DNA of 64,000 nt from Typha latifolia (taxonomy: Eukaryota; Streptophyta; Magnoliopsida; Poales; Typhaceae), in the NCBI GenBank assembly GCA_019914945.1, contig CM034107.1:6758001-6822000 (forward strand). The letters run 5' to 3'. The notes beneath the pieces were generated by a model. It did no database searches and was not told the origin of the DNA. It saw only the letters and a list, made by a program, of their open reading frames with translations. Below, piece by piece: positions 37,438 to 49,390 of the stretch. How positions within the stretch are numbered: position 1 is the stretch's first letter; each line of letters starts with the position of its first letter. The position numbers and the translations under genes are program-made.

Positions 37438-38920
37438 TGTTGTGACAAATTAAGTAACACTCGCAAGTGCACGAATCTATAGAGTAGATCGGCAAGCAAG
37501 GTATCGATCCCACGAGGACTTGTTTGAAAACTTGAAATATTTGAAAATCTGAAAAATAATTTTAACCTAGTTGAAAAATGTGTTTAGGAGATTTATGGAG
37601 AAAGAAAACCTTCTTGCAAATTTCTTTTAATTAAGTGTGAGAAATAATATCTTGGAATTCACTTGTAGATAATATATTTCTATTAGATAATATAAATATC
37701 TTCTTTTTCTACGATTTACTATGAAATCAATCACTAGTGGATCGGAAGATTATCTTTGAATGAACAATTCAATTTTCATAAAAATTACGTTCTTCCTTCA
37801 ATTTTAGAAAATATGGAGTAAGAATTTTAAATCATTAGATATATCCTTTTTAAGAAAAACAACTAATATCTAAATTCTAAACAACAAATTTAAAGTAGAA
37901 GAAAGAAGAATCTATTTAGCAATTAAGAACAAATAAGAGATTTAGAATAAAAGAAATATGTTCTCAACAAGCTTTATCCTCAATCTTAAGAAAATTAGAA
38001 ATTTATTTTAGTAGTTAATAACACAACTTGAATAAAAATAAACATGAGATTTATCACTAGAGAGTTGTAGAATACTTCTTTCAAAAACAAAATCTAAATC
38101 TAAAAGCAAGAGATTACGCTAAAAGAAGATCAGAATATGAACTTTGCTGACTTACAAAGATTGAAATTTCTTCGAATGTGCTCTATTGTTGCCAATTGAA
38201 TTGAAATAATTGCAAGTTTGAATGCTGAATTTTAAACCACAACTCATTAAAAGAAAAACTTAACAGAAAATACATAAGAAAAGACATTTTTCTCTAGCTC
38301 TCAACCCCTCTATTTATAGACTTCTTGGAGCATAAAAATATGCTCCAAATTGGTTAGAAATCTACTGTGATTGTGTTTGAAATCTGCTAAATATGTGCAT
38401 AAAATCTAGTGAAAATCTACATGAAATATGTTAGAAATCTGCCGCATTAGGTAGGTAATTTGGTTGGCTGGAATTGCTGCTCAAATAGAAATTTGAAATT
38501 TATTTACTGCTACAATTATTGCTGAAATTTTGCCTGATTTGGAGATGAAAATCTATTGCATTAGATGAAAATTTCTTGCTAAAATTTTGCAACTTGATAG
38601 AGATTTGATTGTTGAAAATCTGTTACTTGATAAAAAAAAAAAGGAATTTTGACTCATTCTGATTTAGATAAGAAAGAAAGTGATCAGTAGATCATGATTT
38701 GACTTAAGCATGACTTGAAAGATGAGAGGTAAATTCAATTGGTTAGTAATGACTAAGCCTAATTCTAGTTTGAGCCCAAATTTAACAATTTTTAGTGATT
38801 AAATGAGATTCAATTGATCAAAGGTCTACTTATAACTAAAATATATTAATTAGTTAAAATAAAATATTAACATTTAATAATTTGGGCATAACAAATATTA
38901 CAATTATGAATTTAATATGC
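37438..38920 (-). repeat. Athila 5' LTR
   Basis: Direct repeat of 28954-30258 with an extra segment at 38290-38460. That segment contains CTATTTATAGAC, i.e. a TATA box on the - strand. The right end is slightly eroded, so no target duplication is certain. Confidence 0.85.
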
Positions 38921-39464
38921 AATGGCGGAAGGCCCTAGAGGGTGCACAACAACATACGTCGCTAGTCCTTAGGTGTAACATAAGCCCTAAAAATTATGAT
39001 TAGGCACCATGCGTGCAGCCATTTTGTGGTCGGCCTCATGCCCAAACAACCTACCTAGCTGCCAAAACATGGGGGTTCCTACACACCCCGATCATCGACC
39101 TTAGCCAAGTAATCGTTGCCACCTAGAGGTGGGGGGCTAAGGCTGCTGGCCACTCTGTTGCGGTAACATGGCCCTCTATCGACTCTTCCCCTCTCAAGTT
39201 TTGTTGCTAGCCTTGGACCATCAGGAAGAGCTAGAGCCGTCGTTGACTCTCTCTCTCGTCGGTGAGCTCTCCCTCCTTCCTCTTATTCCTCCTCTCTTGC
39301 CTTCTCTTTTCTTTCTCGTTCTCGAGCTCAAGTTTGTCGATGATAGGTCGGTAGCTGAGTGGCCACCAACAGTCGTTCCACCCCTACTCGTCTCCTTCTT
39401 CTCTTTTCTATTCTTCTTCATTTTCTTCACTATTCTACTACACCATGGGGACTATAGTGCTGGG
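38921..39464. other. GC-richer spacer between the two Athila elements
   Basis: No gene recognised. The CTCTC/CTTCTT pyrimidine-rich part (39240-39440) and the terminal GTGCTGGG resemble, in reverse orientation, the purine tract and GTGCTGGGC hairpin of the 3-kb LTRs. It may be a decayed piece of one of these. Confidence 0.35.
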
Positions 39465-40753
39465 TGATAAATGCATAAAAATGCTCTTATAATATTAAAA
39501 ATACTAGCTTAATTGTTAAAATATAAACGTTTTTCTAGTTGTTTAAATAGATTTCTCTAAATTCATGTTTCACTTTATAAATTGCTAAATTATTGATTAA
39601 AAATTATATTTAAATTCTAAAATGAAGTTTAGAGAAATTCTACTAAAACTGCATGTGCTAAAGTTGCAAAAATCATAATTTTTCGACCATAAACATGTTG
39701 AGTGCAATAGCCCGCTAGGCTACGAGGCCCACCGGCCCACACGCACCTGTGCCTGCTAGCCTGCCAGGCCCATGCGCTCCTGCCCACAGTAATCCACTAG
39801 CCCTCTCGCTAGCTAGCCTATCATCTGCACCCAGTCCGGTTGCACCGATTTCGCGCATACAAAACAATAGATCCGATCTCTGATGACGTCATCGCTTACA
39901 TCAGTGCATGCATCAAAATTGACATATGTCCTTGTTGCACGAATTTCATGCAACTGGCCTAGCAAAAAATCCTGCGATAGTAATTTTTGAAAATTTTCTA
40001 TAAATGGAGGGGTGAAGGTAGTGGAAAAATAATCAGAAAATTCCTAGAAAAATACCGAAAGAAAGAGAAAAATAGAAAGAACAGAGAGGAAAAAGAAAGA
40101 AAAAAAAGAGAGAAAAACAAAGAAGGAAGCTACTATAAGTAGCTAATCATACTAGTGTGGCTAGGGAATGCCTCTCCCCTATTTAGGTTATTTTCTATTT
40201 CATTTTCAATCTTGTAATTCTGAAATACTTATATAATTTTAAAGGTTAATTTATTCTATCTCATAATTTATATATCCTAATAATTATGTAATTGACATTT
40301 ACATAATTATGTAAGTTAGTCTCTATTTAGTATTTTTGATCCTCTATTGCGTCGTCGATCTTGGACTAAGCTAAAAAGAACTAGCTACATGCTTAGTAAT
40401 TAATAAAAAAGTCAATAAAATTGCTTTAGATTTTCTTCCATATTATCATGCTAAATCATCCGATTTGGGGGTTTGGAATGTGAAACCTCTAAATTAAGTT
40501 AGAAAGATTGAATTTCAAAACTAATAAAATTTAAATATTCTAAGAGAGCCTTGATGCCTAGTCACTCTCTCTTCCTAATTTATCTTTTGCTTATTGTTTT
40601 TATTGAACTTTTTATGAACACTAGTAATCTATGTGGTATCGCCTTGTATCTTTGTAGCATACTCTTTACAACCATCTCTCTGTGGATTCAATAGCCTTAT
40701 TCTATACTACAAATGACTGTTCTACTTATTGGGTATTTTTTAGCGTGAGTCCA
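39465..40753 (+). repeat. Athila 5' LTR
   Basis: Starts TGATAAATGCATAAAAATGC and ends GCGTGAGTCCA immediately before the tRNA-Asp-type primer site. Contains a purine-rich stretch (40060-40130). No second copy is visible in the window. Confidence 0.8.
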
Positions 40754-40757
40754 ATTT

Positions 40758-40775
40758 TGGCACCGTTGCTGGGGA
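40758..40775 (+). promoter_or_regulatory. Athila primer-binding site (tRNA-Asp type)
   Basis: TGGCACCGTTGCTGGGGA, two differences from the classic TGGCGCCGTTGCCGGGGA. Confidence 0.85.
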
Positions 40776-42519
40776 GACGATTCAAAAGAAATTTGTTAAA
40801 AGGATATTTGTATATTATACAAAAATAATGAATTTTCTTTACTCTTTTACTTTTACTTTTTAGTTACTTTTTTTAGACTTTTTTAAGTTTTATTTCTGTT
40901 TTTACCTGTCTTTAGTCATTTATTTTATACTGGTTCTCGGGCATATCATGTTACGAACCCACTTTATCAGATCCGTAATGATTTTAGACAGGTGTGAGGA
41001 CGTGAATTTTGAATGGAATTCTGGAGGATCTAGCTGTTGGATCTTACTAAAATTTGGATATCTTGTCTCCCTTGAAGAGAGGTTTCCAACGAATCCAAGA
41101 TCTCAAGGTTTGGATAGCTAGATCTTGAGATATCGGTCGAACAATAGCCGAAGGTTGGATGAACCCTAGCCCTTCAATGGATAGATAGGTGCTAGGAGAA
41201 CTCTTTTTAGAGTGAAGGGGAGAAGTTACTACAGAAGAGGGGAATTAGGAGTTAGAGGAGGCCAACCAAGGACTTGGGCGATGGAAGAAAGAAGGTGGTC
41301 GAGTGCGCCAATGGCTAGAGCAAGAAGGAAGGAGATAAGGGCAACAATGCTGATCCAATTATCAAATAAATGCCAATTAGGGTTTTTCTCCATATATTTA
41401 TAGAGGCTCACCCTTTTGACGCAAACAACCAAATTAAAACCCTAAAAAACCAACAGTTATCACCGTGGTGCATTCGAACGCACCTGATTGCGTTCGAACG
41501 TGCAAATACTGTTCTTTGTCTTTGCGAACGCATGCAGGCTATAACGCCCCCGCCTGGCACGGGCACGTGCACGCCCACGTGCCCACATGGCACGCACGGC
41601 GCACGCGATAGGTCGGGCGGGGCCCGTCACACATAGATACTCTCCTATACACATATAATCATGACATCATCAAGTAAAACCTGCTAACCTATCCATGATC
41701 ACATAATCCATCACCAAATAAATCATACTATTAACCAAATAAACCGGTTAACATATGAATATCCCAGTCCACAATAATATACATTAGACCACTACATAAT
41801 CTGGTAGGACCCATACAGGCCACAACAAACCATTAAGATACAACTAAAATAACTAATACAAGAGTACACTATGATTCGACCTGTAATATCCAAATTATCG
41901 TCTAATACAAAAGAGTACAGATATCAAATACTAGTACAACTCAATATCTGGTTAAACTATCATCTATACCGTCTCGCATCTATAGTTCACCTCATCATCG
42001 TTCTAAAATATCTTCTCAAGATATCTCAAGTCGCTATCACGTACCACATATTTAAGAGGGTTAAAAAAGAAATAAAGAGAGTCATGAGCAAAAGGCTCAG
42101 TGAATAGACCTTACCTCGAATCAGTGATGCCAAATAGAGAGTAAATCATGTATTGGATAATATGAATCAGAAAGTAGCATGATGCCATGTATGAACATGT
42201 ATATATGTATCCTAAATGTCATATATATGAATAAAATTAATTCTCATGAATAAGCATATTATATCCTCAACCAAAAATATATCACATGATGAAATTACCA
42301 TATAACATTACCGAATATAATGACATATCATGTATAAGAATAATGAAACTGGTCACATCAATGATGATGCATGATGCATGCCAACTACTAGATAATCGTA
42401 TATGTCAGAGCCAAATATAATCCACATATCTCTTAGTATCATAATCAACCGTCTCAACTCTAAATATCATCCACTATGCTGGACTATGGTACCCGGCCCC
42501 AAACTCGATACACAACATG

Positions 42520-42770
42520 TCACAAGCTTAGAGCATATCCTGTCATATGTTAAGAGTGTCTCTGTAGATGAATCATACCCTGCCATACGCTAAGGGTATC
42601 TCTATAGATAAATCATACCTTGCCAAATGCTAAGGGTATCTCAGAAGAAAGTAATCATACCCTGCCATACGCTAAGGGTATATCAATGATAGTTGTACCC
42701 TGTTATACGCTAAGAGTACAACCATCAGCCATCACCATACTCTGCCATACGCTAAGAGTATGTCCAATAC
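42520..42770 (+). repeat. tandem 40-bp-class repeat with ACCCT/AGGGT hairpins
   Basis: About six units of the type ATACCCTGCCATACGCTA followed by AGGGTAT. Each can fold with TACCCT pairing with AGGGTA around the loop. One pair reads CATACTCTGCC...AGAGTATG, where both arms have changed together so pairing is kept. The same array occurs at 62430-62660. Confidence 0.75.
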
Positions 42771-43784
42771 CAGTCCGGACCAGATACCGTTCTAGCCATC
42801 ATATCATATCACATCACATCACATACACATGTACTTTTATGATTTCCTATACATGATAAATCATATGCATATATCCAGTACGACAACAGATCATGCAACT
42901 CACGAATTTAGGTGGTAAAGAAGCCGAGAGAAAAATAATGCAATGTCGACTCTAACCATGTATACTTTTGCTAGTCTATTAGATAACCGAGTGACACTCA
43001 TCGCTAGCAAGGTCCATGGGGTCTCAAATAAGGGGGTTCGGGATCTGAAAATATTCAAGTAATATTAATTAGTCGTTTATCCAATTAAAATGAGTTCAAA
43101 TAGAATATAAAGGTTTATTTGGTTTAAAAACACTTCTTTTACTTTGCATATAACTAGATTCATATTATAGGTATGATTCAAATATTATGACATACTATTA
43201 TTATAAAATGCTAGTTATAATATACGGAAAAATGTTCGTTTCTTTTTATTTAATATTCTAAATATATAATTATAAAGTAAAAGCTAAACAATTATAAATG
43301 GGATATAAGTATAGATAAGATCTATTTATAATAAATTTATATTTCTTAGTCTATTTTGATTAATTAGAAGTTATATATTATTTACTTAATTATGTAAAAT
43401 AATTAATTAATTAATAAGGCTAGTATCTTATTCTACACACAATAGTATATAATAAATTGTTAAGATTACTGAAATTGCATATATTATGAATATCACTACA
43501 TAAATCTAATAATTATAATTTACAACACTATCTATTAATCTAATAGAAATATAAATACATAGTTACATCAAAATAAGTATTATCTATATTTATGCATAAT
43601 ATTTTATAACCTAGTTAATCATCAATTATACTAATTATAATTAATAATCATCATGTTGAAGAATATATATTATTATTAAAATAATTAATGTCTAAATAAT
43701 TTATCTACATTAATTAAGGAAGTAATACCTAATTAAATAAATAAATGAATATAAAATAAAGTAGATAATAAAACAATGTCACTA

Positions 43785-43837
43785 GTGCTGGGCTCGGCCC
43801 AGCACTACTTGCTACAGTGCTGGGCCAATCCCAGCAC
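43785..43837. repeat. two GTGCTGGGC/GCCCAGCAC hairpins
   Basis: 43785-43805 is a 9-bp stem with a 3-nt loop; 43817-43837 is a similar imperfect one. Counterparts are at 63676-63696 and 63711-63731 in the other large LTR. They precede the purine tract in both copies. Confidence 0.8.
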
Positions 43838-44142
43838 TATGCATAAAAGAAAGGAGTAGAAACAGAGGAGGAAGAAGAAAAAGAAAGAAAGCAAAAGAAG
43901 GAGAAGGAGGAGGAGAAGAAGAAGAAGAGAGCAGGGGAGCTGAGGGAAAGAAAGGAGAAAGGAAGAAGAAATAAGAAATAAGAAGAAAGAAGAAAGAAGA
44001 AGAAGAAGAAGAAGAAGAAGAAGAGAAGAGGAATAGAAGAAAGAGAGAAGGTGAGGGAGGAGCTCGCGGACTCGGGCCAACGGGGAGGGCACCGACCGCT
44101 GCTGGCCAGCCAAAGGCTCGGCTCGGACGAGCTCGAGCTTGG

Positions 44143-44173
<31 letters not shown>

Positions 44174-44306
44174 GCAAAGAGAGGGAGGAAGAGTTTCTCA
44201 CCGGCGGCGGTGGCTTCGGGAAGGTGGCGGCGGGCTGACGTTGGCAACGAGGAGTGCGAAAGAAAGTCGAGAGAGAGTGGAGTGAGAGAGAGACCGAGAG
44301 ATATAG

Positions 44307-44359
<53 letters not shown>

Positions 44360-44781
44360 GCGGTGGAGGGGGGTTGCGACGATGCTGGGGCCCGCCGTGG
44401 CCAGCTGGCCGCAGCCCATTGGTTGTGGCGACAGCGGGCGCGTGGCGCCCCCACCACGCAAGCTGCGTATGCAGCTTGCATGGGCACGAGGCCGGCCACA
44501 GTGTGGCCGATCGCGTCGTGCCCAATTTATTCATTTATTTGTTTTTGGGTTGTTACATAGGCATTCGAATGGGTCCATAGCCGTTTGAACGCACAATTCC
44601 CATTCTCTATTTTTGTGAACGCATGCAGGCGTTCGCATGGCCCATTCAAACGTAGGTCCCTAGCGTTCGAACACCTTCCCGGCAAAAGCCTTATTTTTCC
44701 AAATAAAATCAAACTAGATAAATAGGCTCATTCCAATGAACCCAATGTCGCAAGTGGAGCCAATCTGATTAAGTCGTATCA

Positions 44782-44955
44782 CTCCACCATGCTTTCCTTC
44801 ATCTTTTCCTCAAGGTGTCAAATCTGGATAGTGGTCCATGAAGTTGGATTTGGGCATCCAAGTTGCCTCGCCCACGGTGTGTCCGTGTCACTCCACCAAA
44901 GTCTCAGTCACCTATTTGTCTTGGACTCGAGTGCGTCGCCTGGCTAGGATCCAAA
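44782..44955 (-). pseudogene. gypsy pol, chromodomain tail
   Basis: On the - strand, an ILARRRTRV-type text followed by the decayed chromodomain end, then the CATGGTGGAG stretch that precedes the 3' LTR and probably acts as the plus-strand primer. Stops are present. Continues the gene at 45743-46691 across the solo LTR. Confidence 0.6.
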
Positions 44956-45742
44956 TGATAAGATCAGTAATAATGAGGTTGCAACAATATGAAGATCTGC
45001 CTAAATTCTTCTTAGGGCAGAACTTTTGAGGAGATCTGTGGGAGATCTAACCATCCAATAGATTTATAATTGATTGTTCCTCTTGAAGTAAGGAATCCAA
45101 CACAACCAAGATCATGTCGATCGGACTTGTAGATCAAAAGTTATGGGGAAAATACTAGCCGTGGGTCAGATGGTGGCATGCGGGACGTGAGTAATGGAAT
45201 AGGGAAATAATGGTTAGGTTTTGTGGAAGATGGTGACTACGGTGGTGGGGTAGAGCATTAAGCTAGACGAAGGGGGAGAGAGTGGACTGATCCTTGAGAG
45301 GCAATGGGGTACGGTTAGATTGAGGGAAGAAGAAGACGACGTCCAAGATTGGATGCCATTGGAGGAAAGCAAGAGGGTTGGGAAGGATAACTCTAATATT
45401 TCATCAATAATCCTCAATTAGGTTGCCTTCCACATATTTAGAGGCTAACCTATCAAACAAAACAATTAAAAGATAATCGTAGGATAAAGTAGTCTGCTGA
45501 TTGCGTTTGAACGCGGATTTCGCATTCTCTATCGTTGCAAACGTGTGCAGACATTTGAACGGTGCGTTCGAATGCACTAAACACGTTCTCTATTTTTGCG
45601 AATGTATGCAGGTGTTCGATAGTCGCGTTCGAACGTGACTTCCTAGCGTTCGAAAGCGACTGCCAGAAATCTTATTCTTCCAAAACAAAAGTTATTTCTA
45701 AAATAAAAATAAACAAAAGTCATAACTAGCTAAATCATAACA
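44956..45742 (-). mobile_element. gypsy solo LTR with U3 motif array
   Basis: 787 bp, ends TGTTAT...TTATCA on the - strand. Flanked by CCAAA (44951-44955) / CCGAA (45743-45747), a 5-bp target duplication with one difference. It interrupts the pol gene: the chromodomain end is at 44782-44955 and the rest lies right of 45743. GTTCGAACG-type motifs at 45505-45650 lie upstream of a TATA-like region near 45437. Confidence 0.7.
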
Positions 45743-46691
45743 CCGAACTGGAAAATGGGTACTTGGTTTGGCTTCTGACTCATCCAGATCAGCCCTTATT
45801 GGCTCAGGTAGAACAACTCCAATCACCTCGATAGGAGGAACTTGAGCCTTAAGACTTGAGACATGTAAAATAGGATGTATCAGCGCCTCCTCGAGTAAGT
45901 CTAGATGGTATGCCACGGGTCCAATTTGCTCGATCACCTGATAAGGTCCATATAATTTTGGAGCCAACTTCTGATTTGGAATGGGTCTAACCGAACTTTG
46001 CTGATATGGTTGGAGCTTGATGTAGATCCAATCCCCAATAGAGAAGGACCTCTCTTGGTGCCACTAGTCATAGACTTGCTTCACTCAGTTCTGAGCAGTC
46101 ACTAGCTGCATCTTGAGTTTCATCAACACCTCATCTCGATCTCACAAAACTGCATCCACCTCCGTTTGGTCAACCCGGGCCGACGGTAGGTATGTCTGCA
46201 TGGTCAGGGGCGGCTGACTATAGACGGCCTCAAACAGAGTCATGCCAATGGCCGAATGGAAGGCCGTATTGTATGACCATTTTGCTCATGGCAAATAAGA
46301 TAGCCACTACCGTGGTCGCTCACTGACAAAGCACCGCAAGTATTGCTCCAAGCATCAGTTCAGCACCTCAGATTGACCGTTCGTTTAAGGATGATAGGTT
46401 GAACTCATACGGAAAGTAGTCCTTTGGAGAGTGAAAATTTCCTACCAAAATTGACTCACAAATATAGGATCACGATCTGAAACAATCGACTTTGGCATAC
46501 CATGCATGGTGGCCACGTCGTGCACATAAACCTCTACAACCTTTTTTGTTGCGTAGGGATGTGCCAAGGCCGAAAAGTGTGCATACTTGCTGAGGCGATC
46601 TACCACCACCATGATCACCGAATGCCCTCTAGCCTTAGGTAGACCGTTAGTGAAGTCCATGGCGACGTCCTCCCAAACCTACTTGGGAATC
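45743..46691 (-). pseudogene. gypsy pol fragment: integrase core and C-terminal region
   Basis: On the - strand: integrase core (MDFTNGLPKARGHSVIMVVVDRL with the first acidic residue, then IVSDRDPIF with the second; 46660-46442), a stop-rich stretch where the third catalytic residue should lie, then the C-terminal YGPYQVIEQIGPVAYHLDL and HVSSLKAQ block (45967 to about 45760). The gene is cut at 46691 by the + strand LTR, so reverse transcriptase and RNase H are missing. Inactive. Confidence 0.75.
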
Positions 46692-47282
46692 TGATACGAT
46701 TCGGACTTCACCGACGTCGTCTCGAGCATGGATTCACTTTAGGAGTGTTTTTGTTTCATGTTTTAGTGTTTAATTTCCATTAAAATAAGTTTTCTGTAAG
46801 TCGCGTTCGAACGCGGGTGGAGTGAGTTCGAACGCGGTTTGTGAACAGGGTTGTGAACATGGGTGAAGATAGTGTTCGAACGCCTGCATCGCGTTCGCAA
46901 ATACCGATAGGCGTGTTCGCTCCCGCGTTCGAACGCCTACATCGCGTTTGCAAATCCAGAAGAGCTAATTCGGTGCGTTCGAACGTGGTCGGGCGAGTTC
47001 GAACGCGGTCGGCGAAAATTGTGTTTTAGGGTTAATTTGAGTTGTTGGTTAGCCTATAAAAGGGTGTGTATGGCAACCAAAATTATTATTGATTATTGAG
47101 ATTGAGTTTTGCCTTGACTCCTTCGTCTTCTTCGCTCCCGTTCTCTCAATCCCCGGCGACGCCGCTTCTAACCTTCCTCGTCCGGCTAATCACCCTAGTC
47201 CCTTAGGGGTGGCCATCTTCTCCCCCTTCGTCCAATCTATCCCACACTTGCTTCCATCAACCACAACCCTTCCACCATCACC
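46692..47282 (+). repeat. truncated 5' LTR with U3 motif array
   Basis: Starts TGATACGATTCGG. Motif array 46803-47012, TATAAAAG at 47055-47062. Very similar to 48329 onward, then breaks at CCATCACC and continues as integrase coding sequence. Confidence 0.85.
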
Positions 47283-48410
47283 GAGGGGCTGCCGGAGGTT
47301 CGGGGACAATCGGTGGTGTTGGTTGTGGTGGATAGACTGAGCAAATATGCTCATTTCATAATATTATCTCACCCGTTTTCAGCTAAAAGGGTTGCTAAAA
47401 TTTTTGTTCGGGAAGTGGCACGCTTGCATGGGATGCCTAGGACGATCGTGTCAGACCGGGATCGCATCTTCATCAGTGAGTTTTGGTCCGAGTTCTTCAG
47501 ATTGCAAGGGACTCAAATCAACCTGAGTTCAGCTTATCACCCCGAGACGGATGGCCAAACCGAGGTGGTGAATCGCGGGCTGGAGCAATACTTGCGATGC
47601 TTTGTGGCGGAACGACCAAAGGATTGGGTCAAATTCCTTCATGGGCTGAGTGGTCATACCTGTCGCTCATCACTCTAGCATCGGCATGACCCCCTTTGAG
47701 GCGGTTTATGGGCGCACTCCCCTGTCTTGCGTGCCTATGATAGACTCGCGGCGGCGGATAGGATCGAGCTTGACTTGGAGCTTGCTGATCGAGATGAAAC
47801 ATTGAGACCGCTCAAGACTCACCTAGCCACAACCCAAAACCGCATGAAGCAAACTCATGACAAAGGCCGACGTGAGCGAGAATTTGAGGTGGATCAATTG
47901 GTGTTCGTTCGAGCTCAACCGTATCGGCAATCCACATTGAGACCAATTTTGAACCAAAAGTTGGGTTACAAGTACTACGGTTCGTACCGAGTGCTACAAC
48001 GAATTGTTCCAGTAGCTTACCGGTTGGACCTACCTGAAGGAACCAGGATACATCCGGTCTTCCATGTATTAGCATTGAAGGCCCAGATCGGGCCTAACCA
48101 TGTGGTGGGTTTGGCCTTACCCGAACTAATGGAGGAGGATGGCCCCACTAAACCGGTCCGAGTATTAGGCCGCAGGAGAAGACGCCATGGGACCAGATTA
48201 GAGACTGAAGTGCTAATTGAGTGGCTGGACAAATCTACTGACGAGTCTACCTGGGAGCTAGAGTCAGATATCATGGATCGCTTCCAAACTTCAAACCTTG
48301 AGGACAAGGTTGTAGAAGCGTGGTGGATTGATACGATTCGGACTTCACCGACGTCGTCTCGAGCATGGATTCACTTTAGGAGTGTTTTTGTTTCATGTTT
48401 CAGTGTTTAA
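47283..48410 (+). pseudogene. gypsy pol fragment: integrase and chromodomain
   Basis: Starts within the integrase core: [12 protein letters not shown], then IVSDRDRIF with the second catalytic Asp, then [14 protein letters not shown] with the third residue. The first catalytic Asp was removed by the deletion. A frameshift between 47678 and 47727 separates the C-terminal part (KLGYKYYGSYRVLQRI, HPVFHVLALKAQ) and a chromodomain-like end (VLIEWLDKSTDESTWELESDI). The pol reading frame runs past 48329 into the LTR. The chromodomain places it among plant chromoviruses. The LTR promoter at 47055 lies directly upstream, so a chimeric transcript is possible. Confidence 0.8.
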
Positions 48411-49265
48411 TTTCCATTAAAATAAGTTTTCCGTAAGTCGAGTTCGAACGCGGGTGGAGTGAGTTCGAACGCGGTTTGTGAACAGGGTTGTGAATGTGGG
48501 TGAAGATAGTGTTCGAACGCCTGCATCGCGTTCGCAAATACCGACAGGCGCGTTCGCTCCCACGTTCAAACGCCTACATCGCGTTCGCAAATCCAGAAGA
48601 GCTAATTCGGTGCGTTCAAACGCGGTCGGGCGAGTTCGAACGCGGTCGGGCGAGTTCGAACGTGGTCGGCGAAAATTGTGTTTTAGGGTTAATTTGAGTT
48701 GTTGGTTAGCCTATAAAAGGGTGTGTATCGCAACTAAAATTATTATTGATTATTGAGATTGAGTTTTGCCTTGCCTCCTTCGTCTTCTTCGCTCCCGTTC
48801 TCTCAATCCCCGGCGACGCTGCTTCTAACCTCCCTCTTCCGGTTAATCACCCTAGTCCCTTAGGGGTGACCCTCTTCTCCCTCTTCGTCCAATCTATCCC
48901 ACACTTGCCCTAATCCTTCCATCAACCACAACCCTTCCACCATCACTTTTCACCGGTGCCACCACATTAACGCCGGTCCACCTTCAACCACCATTACCTA
49001 GGATCACGTGCCTCCATCCACGGTTCCAAAACAGACCATCTGACCTTTGTCCACAAATCGGATAATATCTCTAGATCCCCACATCCGATTCGCCTGAAAC
49101 TAGATTTGTTGGAAAGCTCTTTTCTGGGGCTACAACATATCAAAGTTTCACATCGATCCGACGGCGGCATATTTCGGGATCTTATTTCAAAGTTCCGTGC
49201 CAGATCTAGTCCAGATCAAGAATTGGAAGAGATCGACCCTTCACCAAAAAGGCGAGATCGTATCA
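48329..49265 (+). repeat. gypsy LTR, full length, with U3 motif array
   Basis: Ends TGATACGAT...ATCGTATCA are inverted repeats of each other. Motif array 48441-48665 has one more GTTCGAACGCGGTCGGGCGA unit than the 46692 copy. TATAAAAG at 48712-48719. The true 3' boundary may instead be one of the later ATCGTAY(T/C)A copies, at 49307 or 49349. Confidence 0.85.
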
Positions 49266-49364
49266 AGCTGGTATCAGAGCTCCATAGCCAGAGGCATGAT
49301 CGTATTAAGCTGGTATCAGAGATCCATAGCCAGAGGCGTGATCGTACCAAGCTGGTATCAGAGC
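49256..49364 (+). promoter_or_regulatory. three tandem initiator-Met primer-binding sites
   Basis: TGGTATCAGAGC at 49269-49280 and 49353-49364, TGGTATCAGAGA at 49311-49322, exactly 42 bp apart. Each is preceded by a copy of the LTR terminus (GATCGTAT(C/T)A or GATCGTACCA). The repeat unit spans the LTR/primer-site junction. Confidence 0.9.
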
Positions 49365-49390
49365 CACCGTTCCTCGGACAAGCGCTTTCA

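Larger units (their letters stand above)
28954..38920 (-). mobile_element. Athila-type Ty3/gypsy retrotransposon, interrupted
   Basis: Two direct LTRs (28954-30258 and 37438 to about 38920) flank gag and pol in gypsy order (reverse transcriptase, RNase H, then integrase) on the - strand. A primer-binding site resembling that of tRNA-Asp lies just inside the right LTR, and a purine tract GTTTGGGGGTATT lies just inside the left LTR (30259-30271). A + strand copia fragment occupies 33859-35668. Multiple stops and frameshifts mean it is dead. Confidence 0.85.
41540..44557 (+). mobile_element. 3018-bp solo LTR (TGTAAC...GTTACA), hairpin-rich, non-coding
   Basis: Ends TATAAC (from TGTAAC) and GTTACA, flanked by CAGGC (41535-41539) / TAGGC (44558-44562), a 5-bp target duplication with one difference. 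Contains a GC-rich head, a tandem array at 42520-42770, strong hairpins at 43785-43837, a purine tract with GAA and GA repeats (43850-44190) and a GATA/GA microsatellite (44300-44355). Long - strand frames over the purine tract are translations of simple repeat. A second copy starts at 61509. It is best read as a solo LTR of a large-LTR gypsy family. Confidence 0.75.
40949..44781 (-). repeat. 3' LTR of the gypsy element, split by the 3-kb solo LTR
   Basis: The pieces 40949-41539 and 44563-44781 align end to end with the 5' LTR at 50432-51227. TATA on the - strand at 41402-41395. GTTCGAACG motifs at 41468-41535 and 44563-44670. Confidence 0.85.

Noticed and set aside
43812..44534. Long Ser/Leu-rich frames on the - strand
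   Set aside because: They are translations of GAA, GA and GATA simple repeats inside the 3-kb solo LTR; no domain and several frames are open at once.
48017..48307. - strand frame opposite pol
   Set aside because: Antisense of the chromodomain region with no recognisable product; likewise 47812-48075 and 57040-57444.
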